From: Sphingomonas populi
GTDB lineage: Bacteria; Pseudomonadota; Alphaproteobacteria; Sphingomonadales; Sphingomonadaceae
Length of the DNA: 38,963 bases
Reading direction: 5' to 3'
NCBI RefSeq assembly: GCF_004208535.1
Contig: NZ_SGIS01000016.1
Span: 67,759-106,721, forward strand
Position 1 is the stretch's first letter. Each line of letters opens with the position of its first letter. This document shows, piece after piece, positions 7,207 to 16,001 of the stretch. The notes below the pieces were generated by a model. The model searched no databases. It worked only from the letters and a program-made list of their open reading frames with translations, and was not told where the DNA came from. A program made the translations under genes and the position numbers.

Positions 7207-7719
7207 TCAGAGGTCGGTCAGGCACATCGCGCGCTCGCGCGCGCGACGCTTCGCAAGGCCAGCGACGACGACCAGCTGGCCGCGCACGCGCGCCTTGTTG
7301 AAGAGGAGGATGGCGTCACAGCCGCCGCGCCAGTCGCGCGCGTTGAACTTCCGCGCGATCGTCGATTTGCAGAAGGCGGCGACGCCGATGTTGAAGGCGG
7401 TCCGCGTCGCGGCCGCGAGTTGGTAGCGCCGATCGGCAAGCGTCGGCGTGCAGGCGAGCACGCCGCGCAGGTGCGTCTCGGCGTCGCCGGCGAGCTTCGC
7501 CTCGCAGTACGCATCCGACCGGGTGACGCCGACGCGGACCTCCGGGCCAGTATGGCCGAAGCACTCGGTCGGGATCCTGGCAATATCGAGGTAGCCGGTG
7601 TTTACCTTGCCCTCGTCAACCTTCAGCGCCGGTACTGCCAACGCCAGGGCCGCGAGCGAGACGGCACTAAGGGCGCCGGCGATCGCGCGCGCGATCCCCG
7701 GCGTGGAATTCATCGCCAT
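7207..7719 (-). CDS. SAR endolysin, GH24 lysozyme (muramidase)
   Basis: 170 residues. It cleaves the beta-1,4 bond between MurNAc and GlcNAc in peptidoglycan. Glu36, Asp45 and Thr51 have the same spacing as T4 lysozyme E11-D20-T26, in the context DEGK, YLD and TECFGHTG. Residues 10-32 form a weakly hydrophobic, Ala/Gly-rich helix without a clear cleavage site. This fits a signal-arrest-release domain that tethers the enzyme to the membrane until depolarisation. AAGGAG lies upstream of ATG 7719. Five cysteines occur in the mature part, as in SAR endolysins with disulphide control. The holin gene follows. Confidence 0.87.
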   Translation of the reverse strand: MAMNSTPGIARAIAGALSAVSLAALALAVPALKVDEGKVNTGYLDIARIPTECFGHTGPEVRVGVTRSDAYCEAKLAGDAETHLRGVLACTPTLADRRYQLAAATRTAFNIGVAAFCKSTIARKFNARDWRGGCDAILLFNKARVRGQLVVVAGLAKRRARERAMCLTDL

Positions 7720-7744
7720 CGTAATTCTCCTTGGGGATTGCCGC

Positions 7745-8011
7745 CTAGTCGGCGGTGACTTCGGGCGCGGTGGCGCGGATCGCGCGCTGCACGTTTGCCG
7801 AGCCGTGGATCAGCAGCGCCGTCTCGAGGCGCATGATCTGCTCGCGGTTGGCGAGGTTATCGGCCTTCAGCTGCGCAATCTGCGGCTCCCAAAAATACCG
7901 CCACAGGAAACCAGCGACGGCGAGCCACATCAGGGTTGCCGCCGACCAGCCTGCGCCGAAGGCGAGCGCGAGCAGGCCGCCGGAGGAGCCGGTGTAATCG
8001 AGATCGCGCAT
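7745..8011 (-). CDS. Small membrane protein with coiled coil (lysis locus)
   Basis: 88 residues. One or two hydrophobic segments (about 11-42, GGLLALAFGAGW to FLWRYFW) are followed by a helical, heptad-like region (46-67, QIAQLKADNLANREQIMRLE). Its ATG overlaps the TGA of the fibre gene (TGATG), so translation is coupled. The position between fibre and endolysin and the membrane-helix plus coiled-coil layout would suit an inner-membrane spanin or an accessory holin, but no o-spanin partner was found. Function unproven. Confidence 0.65.
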   Translation of the reverse strand: MRDLDYTGSSGGLLALAFGAGWSAATLMWLAVAGFLWRYFWEPQIAQLKADNLANREQIMRLETALLIHGSANVQRAIRATAPEVTAD

Positions 8012-11000
8012 CAGTATGGAACCACGGCCTGGATATGCGCGCCGGCATAGGCTGCACCGCCCCTGATGCCCTCGGGATGATAGTCGTCGCTCTGAAACCA
8101 CACGCGCCCGGACGTGTTGCCGGTGTAGCCGTACTCGGCGTAGGTTTCGCCGAACGCCTCCTGCATGTTGATGTGCGCCCACTTCTGCGCGCCGGCGACC
8201 GCCCGTACCGCCTCCGCATAGGCCGGCATCGGCGGCACCGAGTATTTTCCGTTGATGGGCGGCGTACCGAGCAGAATATCGGCATGGGGCACTGCCGTTT
8301 TCGCCAGCAGGCCGATCGCCTGCATGTTCGCGCCCATCGTTGCCGCTGGCCGCGCTCCGCTCTGGTCGTTCGTGCCAAGCTCGATGTCGAACAGGGTCGC
8401 ACCGATCGAGGGCGGATCGATCAGCGATGCCCATGCCGCCGCGAGCTGGGCCTGATCGACGGCCAGCCAGTGCGACGTCTGCGAACCAGAGCCGCCGAGC
8501 TTGTGGATATACGCGCCGGACAAAGCCGTCCGCATATCGCATCCGGGAATGGTGGCGGTGCCGGTGTTGAACTTGACCGTAAAGTACCACGTGCCGGCCG
8601 GCGGGGTGATGACGACCGTCTGGTGGGTGCCCGGCGTGCCGCTCAGCGGCAGGTTGGTGACCGTGCCGCCGAAGTCATAATCGACCGAGGTGTTCGCAGC
8701 GGCGATATAGTGCAGCGTCAGCTTCGCGATATCAACGGTGCCGACATAGCGGGCGCGAATCGCGTCGCCCGCTGCCTGTAGGACGATCGCCGCAAGGTCG
8801 GGACTGCCGTTCTGCGCGTTGTAGACCGTGCCGGGCGCGCCCAGCGAACTCATGTTCACCAGATCAGGGCGCGCGCTCCCGTTGAATGAGGTCGGTTGCC
8901 CGACCTGATAACCAAAGCCACACCAGCCCGGCCCCGCGTTGCCGTAATCGTCCTGCATGGACATGGCATATTTCTGCATCCAGCGCGGCGCCGACGCCAT
9001 GTAGCTGTCCCCGACGTGCAGAGACCCCCAGGTCGCGGCATCTGTCGAGAGGCCCCGCTTGAGGAAGTTCAGCTTGGCCAGGACCATCTTCGTCGCGCGT
9101 AGCCGCTCGGGCATGTACAGCAGGCCCTTGGGCTGACCTGCCGCGTACAGTGCCTCATTCACCTGTGGCGCGTTGCTCGGCGGCGAGGCCGGGAGAGCGC
9201 TCGGATCGATCGTGTAGCCAAAGGCCACATAGCTGGTCGGCGCCGATCCCGCCTCGAACTGGAAGGTCGCAAGCGCCGCCGTCGAAACGGTAAGACGAGC
9301 GAAGGCGGCGCCTGCGGGCGCGGTGACAACGGCGCCGTCTGCGGTCGATTGCCCTGAGATAAACACCTTGCCCGCAGTGTACCATGCCATCTGGTTGGCG
9401 AAGCTGCGCGCGTAGGTGGTGCCAGCGACAACCGGGATGAAACCGGTCGCGACATAGTTCGCGTTCGCGGTCAGCGCTCCACTGCCAGAACTGACGTAAT
9501 TGCCGGGCGCTACGTCCGCATCGCCGGGGTTGAACAGGTTGCGGCTGGCGTTGGCAAAAGTGACCTTGGAGATCGGGACCGACTTTTCCTGAAGAGCTTG
9601 TCCGCTCAGCACGGACAATGCCGTGTTCGAAAGCAACGCGGCAAGCGCCGCCGGCAGGGCGGCCAACGCTATCACCGGCGCATAAGCCGCATAGGCCGTC
9701 GCTACCGCGCCAGCTTCGAACTGGAAGGTCGCGAGCGACGCGGCCGCTACGCTCAGCCGGGCATACGCCGCGCCCGCAGGTGCCGTAACGATAGCCCCGT
9801 CCGCCGAGCCTTGCCCGGAGATGTACTGTTTGGCGGCGTTGAACCAAGCCATCTGGTTCGAATAGCTGCGCGCATAGGTGTTGCCGGCATTGACGGGAAT
9901 GAACCCGGTGGCGGTGTAGTTGCTGTTGGCCGTGAGCGCGCCATTGGCCGAACTGACGAAATTGCCAGCCGCTACGCCCGGGTCGGCTGGATTGAAAAGG
10001 TTCTTGCCGGCCTGGACGAAGCTCATCTTGGACAGGCCGAGCGAACCATCCGGCAATGCCGCTGCCGGCAACGATCCGGGAACACCCTGGATCAGTCCCG
10101 CAAGGGCGGCCGGCAAGCTGCCGGTGCCAACCACCAGATTGTAGGGCGCAAAGGCAGTCGGCGCAGATCCGGCTTCGAACTGGAAAGTCGCGGCGGAGGC
10201 AGTCGCGACGCTGAGCCGGGCGAAAGCCGCGTTGGCGGGGGACACAAGAACGGACCCGCCCGCAAAATCGACGCCTGAGATGAACGTCTGCGAGGCATCG
10301 TACCATGCCATCTGATGCGCGAAGCTGCGGGCATAGGTCGCGCCGCCCACAACGGGGATGAACCCCGTGGCGGTGTAGTTCGCGTTCGCGGTCAGCGCCC
10401 CCGAGACGCTGCTGACATAGAAACCTGCCGTGAAGATCGCAGGATCGGCGAGGTTGCGGTCGGGTGCTGTGAACGACAGCTTCTTCTTGGAAAGCGTGCC
10501 GTCGCGCACCATCGCGTCGATGATCTGCGGCAGAAGCGAGGCCGGCACGAACCGACCGTAGGGGATGAAGGCGGTCGCCGCGCCGCCCAGTTCGAGTTGG
10601 AAGCTCGCCTTGGTGGCGGTCGCGATGGTCATGCGGACGAACGCAGTCCTGGCCGGCGTCGTGAAGGTCGCGTTCGAAGTGCCCCCGGCGATCACGGTCT
10701 TCGCCGCGTCGAAATAGCACATCTGATTCGCGAAGCTGCGCGTGTACGTGGTGTTCGCCAGCACCGGCACATAGTCCGTGACCGAATAGGTCGCGTTGGC
10801 GGTGAGCTGGCCGGCCGCATTGATGTAAAAGCCATCCACGACGCCTGGCGCAAAGGCGTCCGCTTTGTTTTTGCCGAGCGGCGCCACGGCATCGAGCACG
10901 GCCTGCGCGCGACCGTCCGCATAGGCGGAGATCTCCGCCGAGGTCGGCAGGCCCGTCCACGTCACGAGATCTGTGCCGAGGACGAAATCCCGCCCCGACA

Positions 11001-11808
11001 CGCCGGTGCCGTCGTCGCCAAGCACCTTGCGGCGCATACCCGCCTTGCGGCGGGCCACGGGGATGCCAGTCGCCGGATCGGTGCTCGACAGAGCCGCGAG
11101 CGTCGCGATCGGAGCGTAGCCGCCGGCGACGTTCGTGTCGTCGACGAACGCGGCAGCGCGCGGCGCTGCAAGCGAGCCGATTTGCTCAGCTGCTGCGGTG
11201 GCGGCGTCGGTCGCCTGCTGCGCCTTGGTTTCAGCATGCGCGGCGGCCTCGACTGCGGCAGCGGCCGAACCGTCCGCCCGATCGAGCAGCGGCTGGATTA
11301 GCGCGGCGCCGGCGAGCGTTACCGTGAGATCGGCGCCGACGAGAGTCGCGACCGCGTCGGCACCGGGCAGCGGGTCGTTGACTAGTGGGGCCAGCGACGC
11401 CGACTTCGTCACCGTCGCGGACACAGTCACCGGGCCGTAGAACCAGCGATCGGTGGTTCGCCCGGCTGGGGTGACGAACATATCCCAATAGACGGTGAGA
11501 TCGTCGCCGAGCTCGGCCGCCGGTGGAAGCTGGCCCGCACCGGTGCCGGTCGTCATGGCCGGGATCTGCAGGCGAATCCAACTCACCGGCAGCGTGCCGC
11601 TGGTGTCAGTCGCCACTAGGCGCACGCCGGCGATCGTCGCGTCGGTCACCTTCGGAAGATCGACGATCGGGTCGCCCGGCGCATCGCGCGTCAGGCGGAT
11701 CTGCGCATGCAGGTCCGCGCCGGTGAGATCGATCCCGATGACCTCGATCGTGAAGATGCGCGGCGCACCACGATCGATGCCGAACGGCACCGATTGAGCA
11801 TTGATCAT
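8011..11808 (-). CDS. Tail fibre/receptor-binding protein with four sugar-binding-like repeats and a C-terminal SGNH hydrolase
   Basis: 1265 residues. The N-terminal 150 residues resemble a tail-attachment domain (BppU-like). An Ala-rich helix follows (about 180-215). Four tandem modules of about 108 residues lie at 311-417, 449-556, 601-709 and 755-864 (DNA 10878-10558, 10464-10141, 10008-9682 and 9546-9217). Each carries ALTAN-NYTATGFIPV, YARSFANQMAWY and FQFEAGSAPTAY-type motifs. The C-terminal domain (about 925-1265) is an SGNH/GDSL hydrolase with GDSY (Ser935), GTND (Asn1147) and DDYH (Asp1241, His1244). It may remove acetyl or other ester groups from host surface polysaccharide. It lies after the tail-tip genes, the normal place for a fibre. 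Confidence 0.85.
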   Translation of the reverse strand: MINAQSVPFGIDRGAPRIFTIEVIGIDLTGADLHAQIRLTRDAPGDPIVDLPKVTDATIAGVRLVATDTSGTLPVSWIRLQIPAMTTGTGAGQLPPAAELGDDLTVYWDMFVTPAGRTTDRWFYGPVTVSATVTKSASLAPLVNDPLPGADAVATLVGADLTVTLAGAALIQPLLDRADGSAAAAVEAAAHAETKAQQATDAATAAAEQIGSLAAPRAAAFVDDTNVAGGYAPIATLAALSSTDPATGIPVARRKAGMRRKVLGDDGTGVSGRDFVLGTDLVTWTGLPTSAEISAYADGRAQAVLDAVAPLGKNKADAFAPGVVDGFYINAAGQLTANATYSVTDYVPVLANTTYTRSFANQMCYFDAAKTVIAGGTSNATFTTPARTAFVRMTIATATKASFQLELGGAATAFIPYGRFVPASLLPQIIDAMVRDGTLSKKKLSFTAPDRNLADPAIFTAGFYVSSVSGALTANANYTATGFIPVVGGATYARSFAHQMAWYDASQTFISGVDFAGGSVLVSPANAAFARLSVATASAATFQFEAGSAPTAFAPYNLVVGTGSLPAALAGLIQGVPGSLPAAALPDGSLGLSKMSFVQAGKNLFNPADPGVAAGNFVSSANGALTANSNYTATGFIPVNAGNTYARSYSNQMAWFNAAKQYISGQGSADGAIVTAPAGAAYARLSVAAASLATFQFEAGAVATAYAAYAPVIALAALPAALAALLSNTALSVLSGQALQEKSVPISKVTFANASRNLFNPGDADVAPGNYVSSGSGALTANANYVATGFIPVVAGTTYARSFANQMAWYTAGKVFISGQSTADGAVVTAPAGAAFARLTVSTAALATFQFEAGSAPTSYVAFGYTIDPSALPASPPSNAPQVNEALYAAGQPKGLLYMPERLRATKMVLAKLNFLKRGLSTDAATWGSLHVGDSYMASAPRWMQKYAMSMQDDYGNAGPGWCGFGYQVGQPTSFNGSARPDLVNMSSLGAPGTVYNAQNGSPDLAAIVLQAAGDAIRARYVGTVDIAKLTLHYIAAANTSVDYDFGGTVTNLPLSGTPGTHQTVVITPPAGTWYFTVKFNTGTATIPGCDMRTALSGAYIHKLGGSGSQTSHWLAVDQAQLAAAWASLIDPPSIGATLFDIELGTNDQSGARPAATMGANMQAIGLLAKTAVPHADILLGTPPINGKYSVPPMPAYAEAVRAVAGAQKWAHINMQEAFGETYAEYGYTGNTSGRVWFQSDDYHPEGIRGGAAYAGAHIQAVVPY

Positions 11809-11831
11809 GATCGGTTGTCCTTTGGGAGAGA

Positions 11832-12005
11832 TCAGGCGATCGGCACGACGGCGCCATCGACCACGCGGTGCTTGGCGTCGAAACCGATCGGTGGGCGCTT
11901 TTCGAGCTCGACGAACGGGCGGGGATCAGCCTCCAGCGAGGCACGATCGCCGGAAGTGCATTGTTCGATCGCGCCGGTCGCGGGGTCGTAATAGGCGACG
12001 TGCAT
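11832..12005 (-). CDS. Small phage protein of the tail-fibre locus
   Basis: 57 residues, starting MHVAYYDPATGAIEQ and ending VVDGAVVPIA. The stop is 23 bp before the fibre ATG, and the start is 2 bp after the stop of the tail-tip gene, so it is tightly packed in the operon. Its short, beta-type sequence with tyrosines resembles small proteins often found beside tail fibres. No motif gives a function; it could be a fibre connector or an assembly factor. Confidence 0.6.
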   Translation of the reverse strand: MHVAYYDPATGAIEQCTSGDRASLEADPRPFVELEKRPPIGFDAKHRVVDGAVVPIA

Positions 12006-12007
12006 CG

Positions 12008-14284
12008 TCACTCTCCGTAAAATCTGAGGATCGTGACGAAGCGGTTCCCGGCGGAGACGGACTCGTCTGTCGCGGACTGAAGCGAGATCACATACGTGCC
12101 GCCCGGCCTGTCGATTTCGCCGCTGAGCGCGACCGAGTCGGCAGTCTTCTGGCCACCGCCACTGGATACAATCTCACCATCGATCATCAGGCGAGCATTC
12201 CAGGTCTTGTCGCCGTCCGGGAAACTCTGCTGCAGCGTCGCGATCGCGGTGATCGAGCCGGGTCCGGAAAGGACGGCCGATTGCGACCACAAGGTCTTCC
12301 ACGTGGTGCCACCGCCGCCCGCGATCGGCGTCGAGGCGGTGCCGCTGATCGGCAGGCTGACCGAGTTCGGCGCGCCGGGCTTGATCGGCGCCTCGAAGCT
12401 GCCGGCGGTGACCGGGCCCAGGATCAGGCGATCGCCCGTAACCCCGCGCATACGATAGCGCACGCCGACCTGATATTGCGTGCCGGGCGTGACACCGGAG
12501 AACTCCTTGTGCGTCGTCGTCGGGGAATCGATCGAAGCGCCCCGCCACCCGTCGCCTGCAGATTGCGCGGGATCATACGGTCGGAAGTCGAAGACGACGG
12601 CGTCGGCGCTGGGGATGCCGACCGCTCCGGTCAGCGACAGTATGGGAAGTTGCGCGCCATTGTCGGCGATCGTGGCGCCGACCAACGTCCACTCCTCTGC
12701 GCCTGGCGCGGGAACGCTTTCGTCATATACGAGCGACGCGATCGGCGGCGCGACGCCGGTCTGCCCGAGCGCATAGGCGTGCTTGCCGTCGGTTTCGCCG
12801 GCGACGGTATAGGTGACAACGCCCGACTGCGCCTCGATCGCGCGGCCGGTGATCAGCACCTTGATCGAGAGATCGTCTTCAGGCTCGAAGGTGACGCAAT
12901 CGCCGACCTTGTAGTTCAGCCACCAGGGCTTGAGCGGGATCGTGCCCGGGCCAGCCTCCCGCGCATCGTAGATGTCGTAGATCGCCAACTGCGACACCTG
13001 GTGGACGTCCTGCACCAGTTGGTAGGTGGCGTCCTGCGTGCGCTCATCGCCATCGAGCGCCACGAAGTCGGCGACCTGGACAATGTCCGCCGGCACGATC
13101 TCCCAATCGTGCGCCTCTGAGCGATAGCTCGGGATGATGCCGTTGATACGGGCGCGCCGGCGCTGCGTGCCGGCGAAACTGCACTTGCCGACGATATCGT
13201 CGCGCGTGATCGTGGCGAGGCTCACGCGCGGCGCGCGGTTGATCGCGGTGATCACGCCGCCGATCAGCGCCGGCTGCGCGCCGCCCGCCTGAAGCATCAG
13301 CTTGAGGCTGTTCCAAAGCGTATCCGGCCGCGTGACGATCTGGCCGCCGATCGTCCAGCCGCGTGCGTCGTCGAGGTTCGCGCCCTCGACGAAGCTGGCG
13401 ACGTCGACGCCGGTGATCTTGGCGCGATCGACGAACTTCGAACCGCCGATGCCGGCGACGCGCTTGCCGTTCTGGTAGCGGCCGAGCGTCCAAGTCAGCG
13501 CGTGAAGGTGCGGGTTCTCCGACCAGACATAGGTGTCTTCCAGGAACGCGCGGCACGGCCCGGAACCGCCGGGGTAGGTGCTGTCGAGCCGCGGATCGTA
13601 GACCTTGGCCCAATGCCCGATCCAGCCCGGTGCAGGCTCGGCGGTGAGGCCGTCCTTGTCCTTCGCGTCATAGGCGAGGGTGGTCATCACCGCCGACATG
13701 CCGGACAGCTTGTGCGCCGAGGTCCAGCCGGTCGGCTGGTCGATCGGCGGAACCAACGCGCTCGGCTCCGGGCATGCGCCCAACTGCGTGCGCTGGTAGA
13801 TCTGGTTGCGGTACGTGCCGATCGCGTTGCCGCCGGCGTCAAACCCGACCGTCGTCTTGTTGTAGAACGACGTGTCGATCGACGCGGCGGTGCAGATACC
13901 CAGCACCGTCACGAAAGTCTGGAACTTGTTGCTGGGGCCGTGCCCGCGCCGGTAGACGATGTTCCCCGACACAAGCGTCCGTCCCATCGCGTACGGCAAC
14001 CCAGCGTAAGGGTCGGCTTTCCACTTGGTTTGCGAACCGCCTTGCGACGGTTTGGGGAATAGTCCCTCGACCAGACTGAGCCCTTGGCCCAGCGTGTACA
14101 GCGCCGCGCTGGCGATGAGGCCGGTGAACGCCGTCGCCGCAAAGCCGCTTAGCCCGATCGCGCCGGCGACGCCGCCGATCGCGCCAAGCGTCGCGCCAAG
14201 GGAGAAGCCTGCGGCCAGGCCAACGCCGGTCGCTGCGAGCGCGACGGCGCCGACGACGATCGCGGCGATCTTCAGTACCTTCAT
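12008..14284 (-). CDS. Tail-tip/host-specificity protein (J- or GTA gp15-like position)
   Basis: 758 residues. It starts with a Gly/Ala-rich hydrophobic region (about 1-70, KIAAIVVGAVALAATGVGLAAG), as seen in many tail-tip proteins. Mixed beta domains follow; the middle part (LDGDERTQDATYQL to YDIYDAREAG, about 410-460) and a fibronectin-type region near 600-650 (SGVTPGTQYQVGVRYRM) fit baseplate-hub and tip proteins. ATG 14284 overlaps the TGA of the preceding gene (ATGA). It sits last in the tail-tip block, just where J-like hub proteins are found, and should contact the fibre. Exact fold assignment is not possible by eye. Confidence 0.75.
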   Translation of the reverse strand: MKVLKIAAIVVGAVALAATGVGLAAGFSLGATLGAIGGVAGAIGLSGFAATAFTGLIASAALYTLGQGLSLVEGLFPKPSQGGSQTKWKADPYAGLPYAMGRTLVSGNIVYRRGHGPSNKFQTFVTVLGICTAASIDTSFYNKTTVGFDAGGNAIGTYRNQIYQRTQLGACPEPSALVPPIDQPTGWTSAHKLSGMSAVMTTLAYDAKDKDGLTAEPAPGWIGHWAKVYDPRLDSTYPGGSGPCRAFLEDTYVWSENPHLHALTWTLGRYQNGKRVAGIGGSKFVDRAKITGVDVASFVEGANLDDARGWTIGGQIVTRPDTLWNSLKLMLQAGGAQPALIGGVITAINRAPRVSLATITRDDIVGKCSFAGTQRRRARINGIIPSYRSEAHDWEIVPADIVQVADFVALDGDERTQDATYQLVQDVHQVSQLAIYDIYDAREAGPGTIPLKPWWLNYKVGDCVTFEPEDDLSIKVLITGRAIEAQSGVVTYTVAGETDGKHAYALGQTGVAPPIASLVYDESVPAPGAEEWTLVGATIADNGAQLPILSLTGAVGIPSADAVVFDFRPYDPAQSAGDGWRGASIDSPTTTHKEFSGVTPGTQYQVGVRYRMRGVTGDRLILGPVTAGSFEAPIKPGAPNSVSLPISGTASTPIAGGGGTTWKTLWSQSAVLSGPGSITAIATLQQSFPDGDKTWNARLMIDGEIVSSGGGQKTADSVALSGEIDRPGGTYVISLQSATDESVSAGNRFVTILRFYGE

Positions 14285-14715
14285 CGTGGATCGGCCCGCC
14301 ACGCGGCCGTCATCTGCAGAGGCTGCATAACGACCACGCCGCCGGCGACGTCGTCGTGCCAACCTGCGACCCGACCGTTGCCCATGCAGATCACCAGCGC
14401 GCCGAGCTCGTGCTCGGCCGGCATCAGGATGATATCGCCGACGATCGCCGCCGCCGGCGTGATCCGCTCGAGGCCGAGCGCGTCGAGCGCGTCCGAGATC
14501 GAGGCATGCCCGGCCTCGCGCAGCCGCTTCGTGGCGGTGACGACCGAACGATAGCTGCCCGAGGGTGGCAGCTTCACCTTGTAGCCCAGCCGGCGCAGAT
14601 GCATCGCCGTCATGCGGACGCAATCAGCCGTGCCGAGCTTCAGCGGCCGCGTCGACCAGGCGTCGAGCGTCGCCTGCGCCGCGTCACGGCGCCGGATAAG
14701 GGCGTGGTCGGTCAT
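14281..14715 (-). CDS. Tail-assembly peptidase-like protein (NlpC/P60-like; DUF6950-type)
   Basis: 144 residues. A Cys in GTADCVRM (about 28-35) and His144-type residues late in the chain (GRVAGWHDD) match the Cys-His layout of small NlpC/P60-like proteins found in phage tail loci and GTAs (gp14 position). Such proteins may trim peptidoglycan during DNA entry or only have a structural role. It overlaps both neighbours by 4 bases (ATGA), so it is translated with them. Catalytic activity is inferred only from residue pattern; the family name is from memory. Confidence 0.7.
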   Translation of the reverse strand: MTDHALIRRRDAAQATLDAWSTRPLKLGTADCVRMTAMHLRRLGYKVKLPPSGSYRSVVTATKRLREAGHASISDALDALGLERITPAAAIVGDIILMPAEHELGALVICMGNGRVAGWHDDVAGGVVVMQPLQMTAAWRADPR

Positions 14716-15371
14716 GTGCGGTTCCCGGTGATCGCGCCGAGCGACGGGTTATTGGTGCGCGTCTCGATCGCGCTGGTGTCGAGCTTCTGGCCCCACGGCA
14801 CATAGGTCTCGACCGCGGTGACGAAGGCGAGGCCGAGCTCGCCGGGCCAGACATGCTGGTGGAAGGCGTCGGAGAGGCGCAGGCCCTCTTCGGTCGCGAA
14901 CAGCCGTTCGGCGATCGAAGTGACGGTGAACTCGAGCCGCCGATCGTTGCTGTCCCAATTGACGGTCGGCACATCGAGCTCGCCGACGAACAGGACATAT
15001 GGGGTCGGCACGACGAGGCCGGTCCACATGTCTATGCAGCCCATGCTGATCGTTACCGGCGAGCCTTGCACCGCCGGATCTACGAGCTTCGCCAGCGAGG
15101 CTGTTGCCGAGGGGATCAGCCCGAGCGAAACCGAGGGCGCGGTGCCGCCAAGCGCGTCGGCGAGGCCCTTGATCGTGTCGAGCACGCCATAGACCGGATC
15201 GCGGCCGACGAACTTGCGCGCGGTGGTAGGCGAATTCGGGATCATCAGTTCGCCGGCGCCATCGAGCAGCAGCAGGTCGTAATTGTTGGGCAGGTTGATC
15301 TCGACCGCGCCGAACAGCAGCGGTCGCTCGCCGCGGAGCGCCGCGGCGAGTTGGGGCGACAGTTCTGACAT
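14712..15371 (-). CDS. Tail-tip protein, GTA gp13 position
   Basis: 219 residues, mostly beta. It opens with SPQLAAALRGERPLLFGAVEINL and contains TARKFVGRDPVYGVLD and a region VELDVPTVNWDSNDRRLEFTV-like in pattern (about 131-150), which suggests a tail-hub component of the DUF2163/distal-tail type. It lies between a 208-residue tail protein and the peptidase gene, exactly the place of gp13 in gene transfer agents. Four-base overlap with the next gene. Function beyond tail-tip assembly cannot be stated. Confidence 0.7.
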   Translation of the reverse strand: MSELSPQLAAALRGERPLLFGAVEINLPNNYDLLLLDGAGELMIPNSPTTARKFVGRDPVYGVLDTIKGLADALGGTAPSVSLGLIPSATASLAKLVDPAVQGSPVTISMGCIDMWTGLVVPTPYVLFVGELDVPTVNWDSNDRRLEFTVTSIAERLFATEEGLRLSDAFHQHVWPGELGLAFVTAVETYVPWGQKLDTSAIETRTNNPSLGAITGNRT

Positions 15372-15374
15372 GCG

Positions 15375-16001
15375 CTATTCGTTTTCGGTGATCGTGATGG
15401 TGCCGAAGGTCGACCAAGGCGCGGTGTCGCGATCTTGGCCGATCTTGTTGGATCCACCCATCGACAGAGAACCTTCGATCATCGGCTTGCCAAATTCGCA
15501 GGCATCGCCATCGACGGGGATCGCGCGGAGCATTGGGAATATCGGGAGCAACAGTCCTCCGTCCGCCCCAGCCGTTCCCTGATCGGCGGCGAAGTAGATG
15601 AAGCGATGGCCGAGGTGGACCAGGCTGAACGCCTGCCCGAACTTGACCGTATAGCGCGGCGTGAACCCCCGCATGTTGAGGAGCATGCCGCTCTGGCCGG
15701 TGCCGTTGACGACCGGCGAGCCCGGCGCGCCGATGACGAAACCGTCCTGTCCGAAGGGCAACAGCGCACCGAAAAGCTTGGCGAGCTTGAGCTTAGCTGC
15801 CCAGATCCGGCCGTGAGGCTCGGTCAGCATCGGGGGCATGACGAAATCGAGCGAGTGACGTGTGCCGAGCCGCATCAGCGTCTGCACTGCGCCGCCATTC
15901 TGCGGGGTGAGCGGGCCACCCCAATCGAGCATGGCCGGCGTGTCGGTTTTCAGCGCGGGCTCGGAAGGAAGTAGGATCGGACCAGTGATTGGATAGCTCA
16001 T
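15375..16001 (-). CDS. Minor tail protein, GTA gp12 position
   Basis: 208 residues. It starts MSYPITGPILLPSEPALKT and ends in a short beta segment (FGTITITENE). There are no membrane segments or enzyme motifs. It overlaps the tape-measure stop by 4 bases (ATGA) and precedes the gp13-like gene by 3 bases. The position directly after the tape measure is that of the distal tail protein, which starts tail-tip assembly. The call is by position and general composition, not by motif. Confidence 0.65.
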   Translation of the reverse strand: MSYPITGPILLPSEPALKTDTPAMLDWGGPLTPQNGGAVQTLMRLGTRHSLDFVMPPMLTEPHGRIWAAKLKLAKLFGALLPFGQDGFVIGAPGSPVVNGTGQSGMLLNMRGFTPRYTVKFGQAFSLVHLGHRFIYFAADQGTAGADGGLLLPIFPMLRAIPVDGDACEFGKPMIEGSLSMGGSNKIGQDRDTAPWSTFGTITITENE

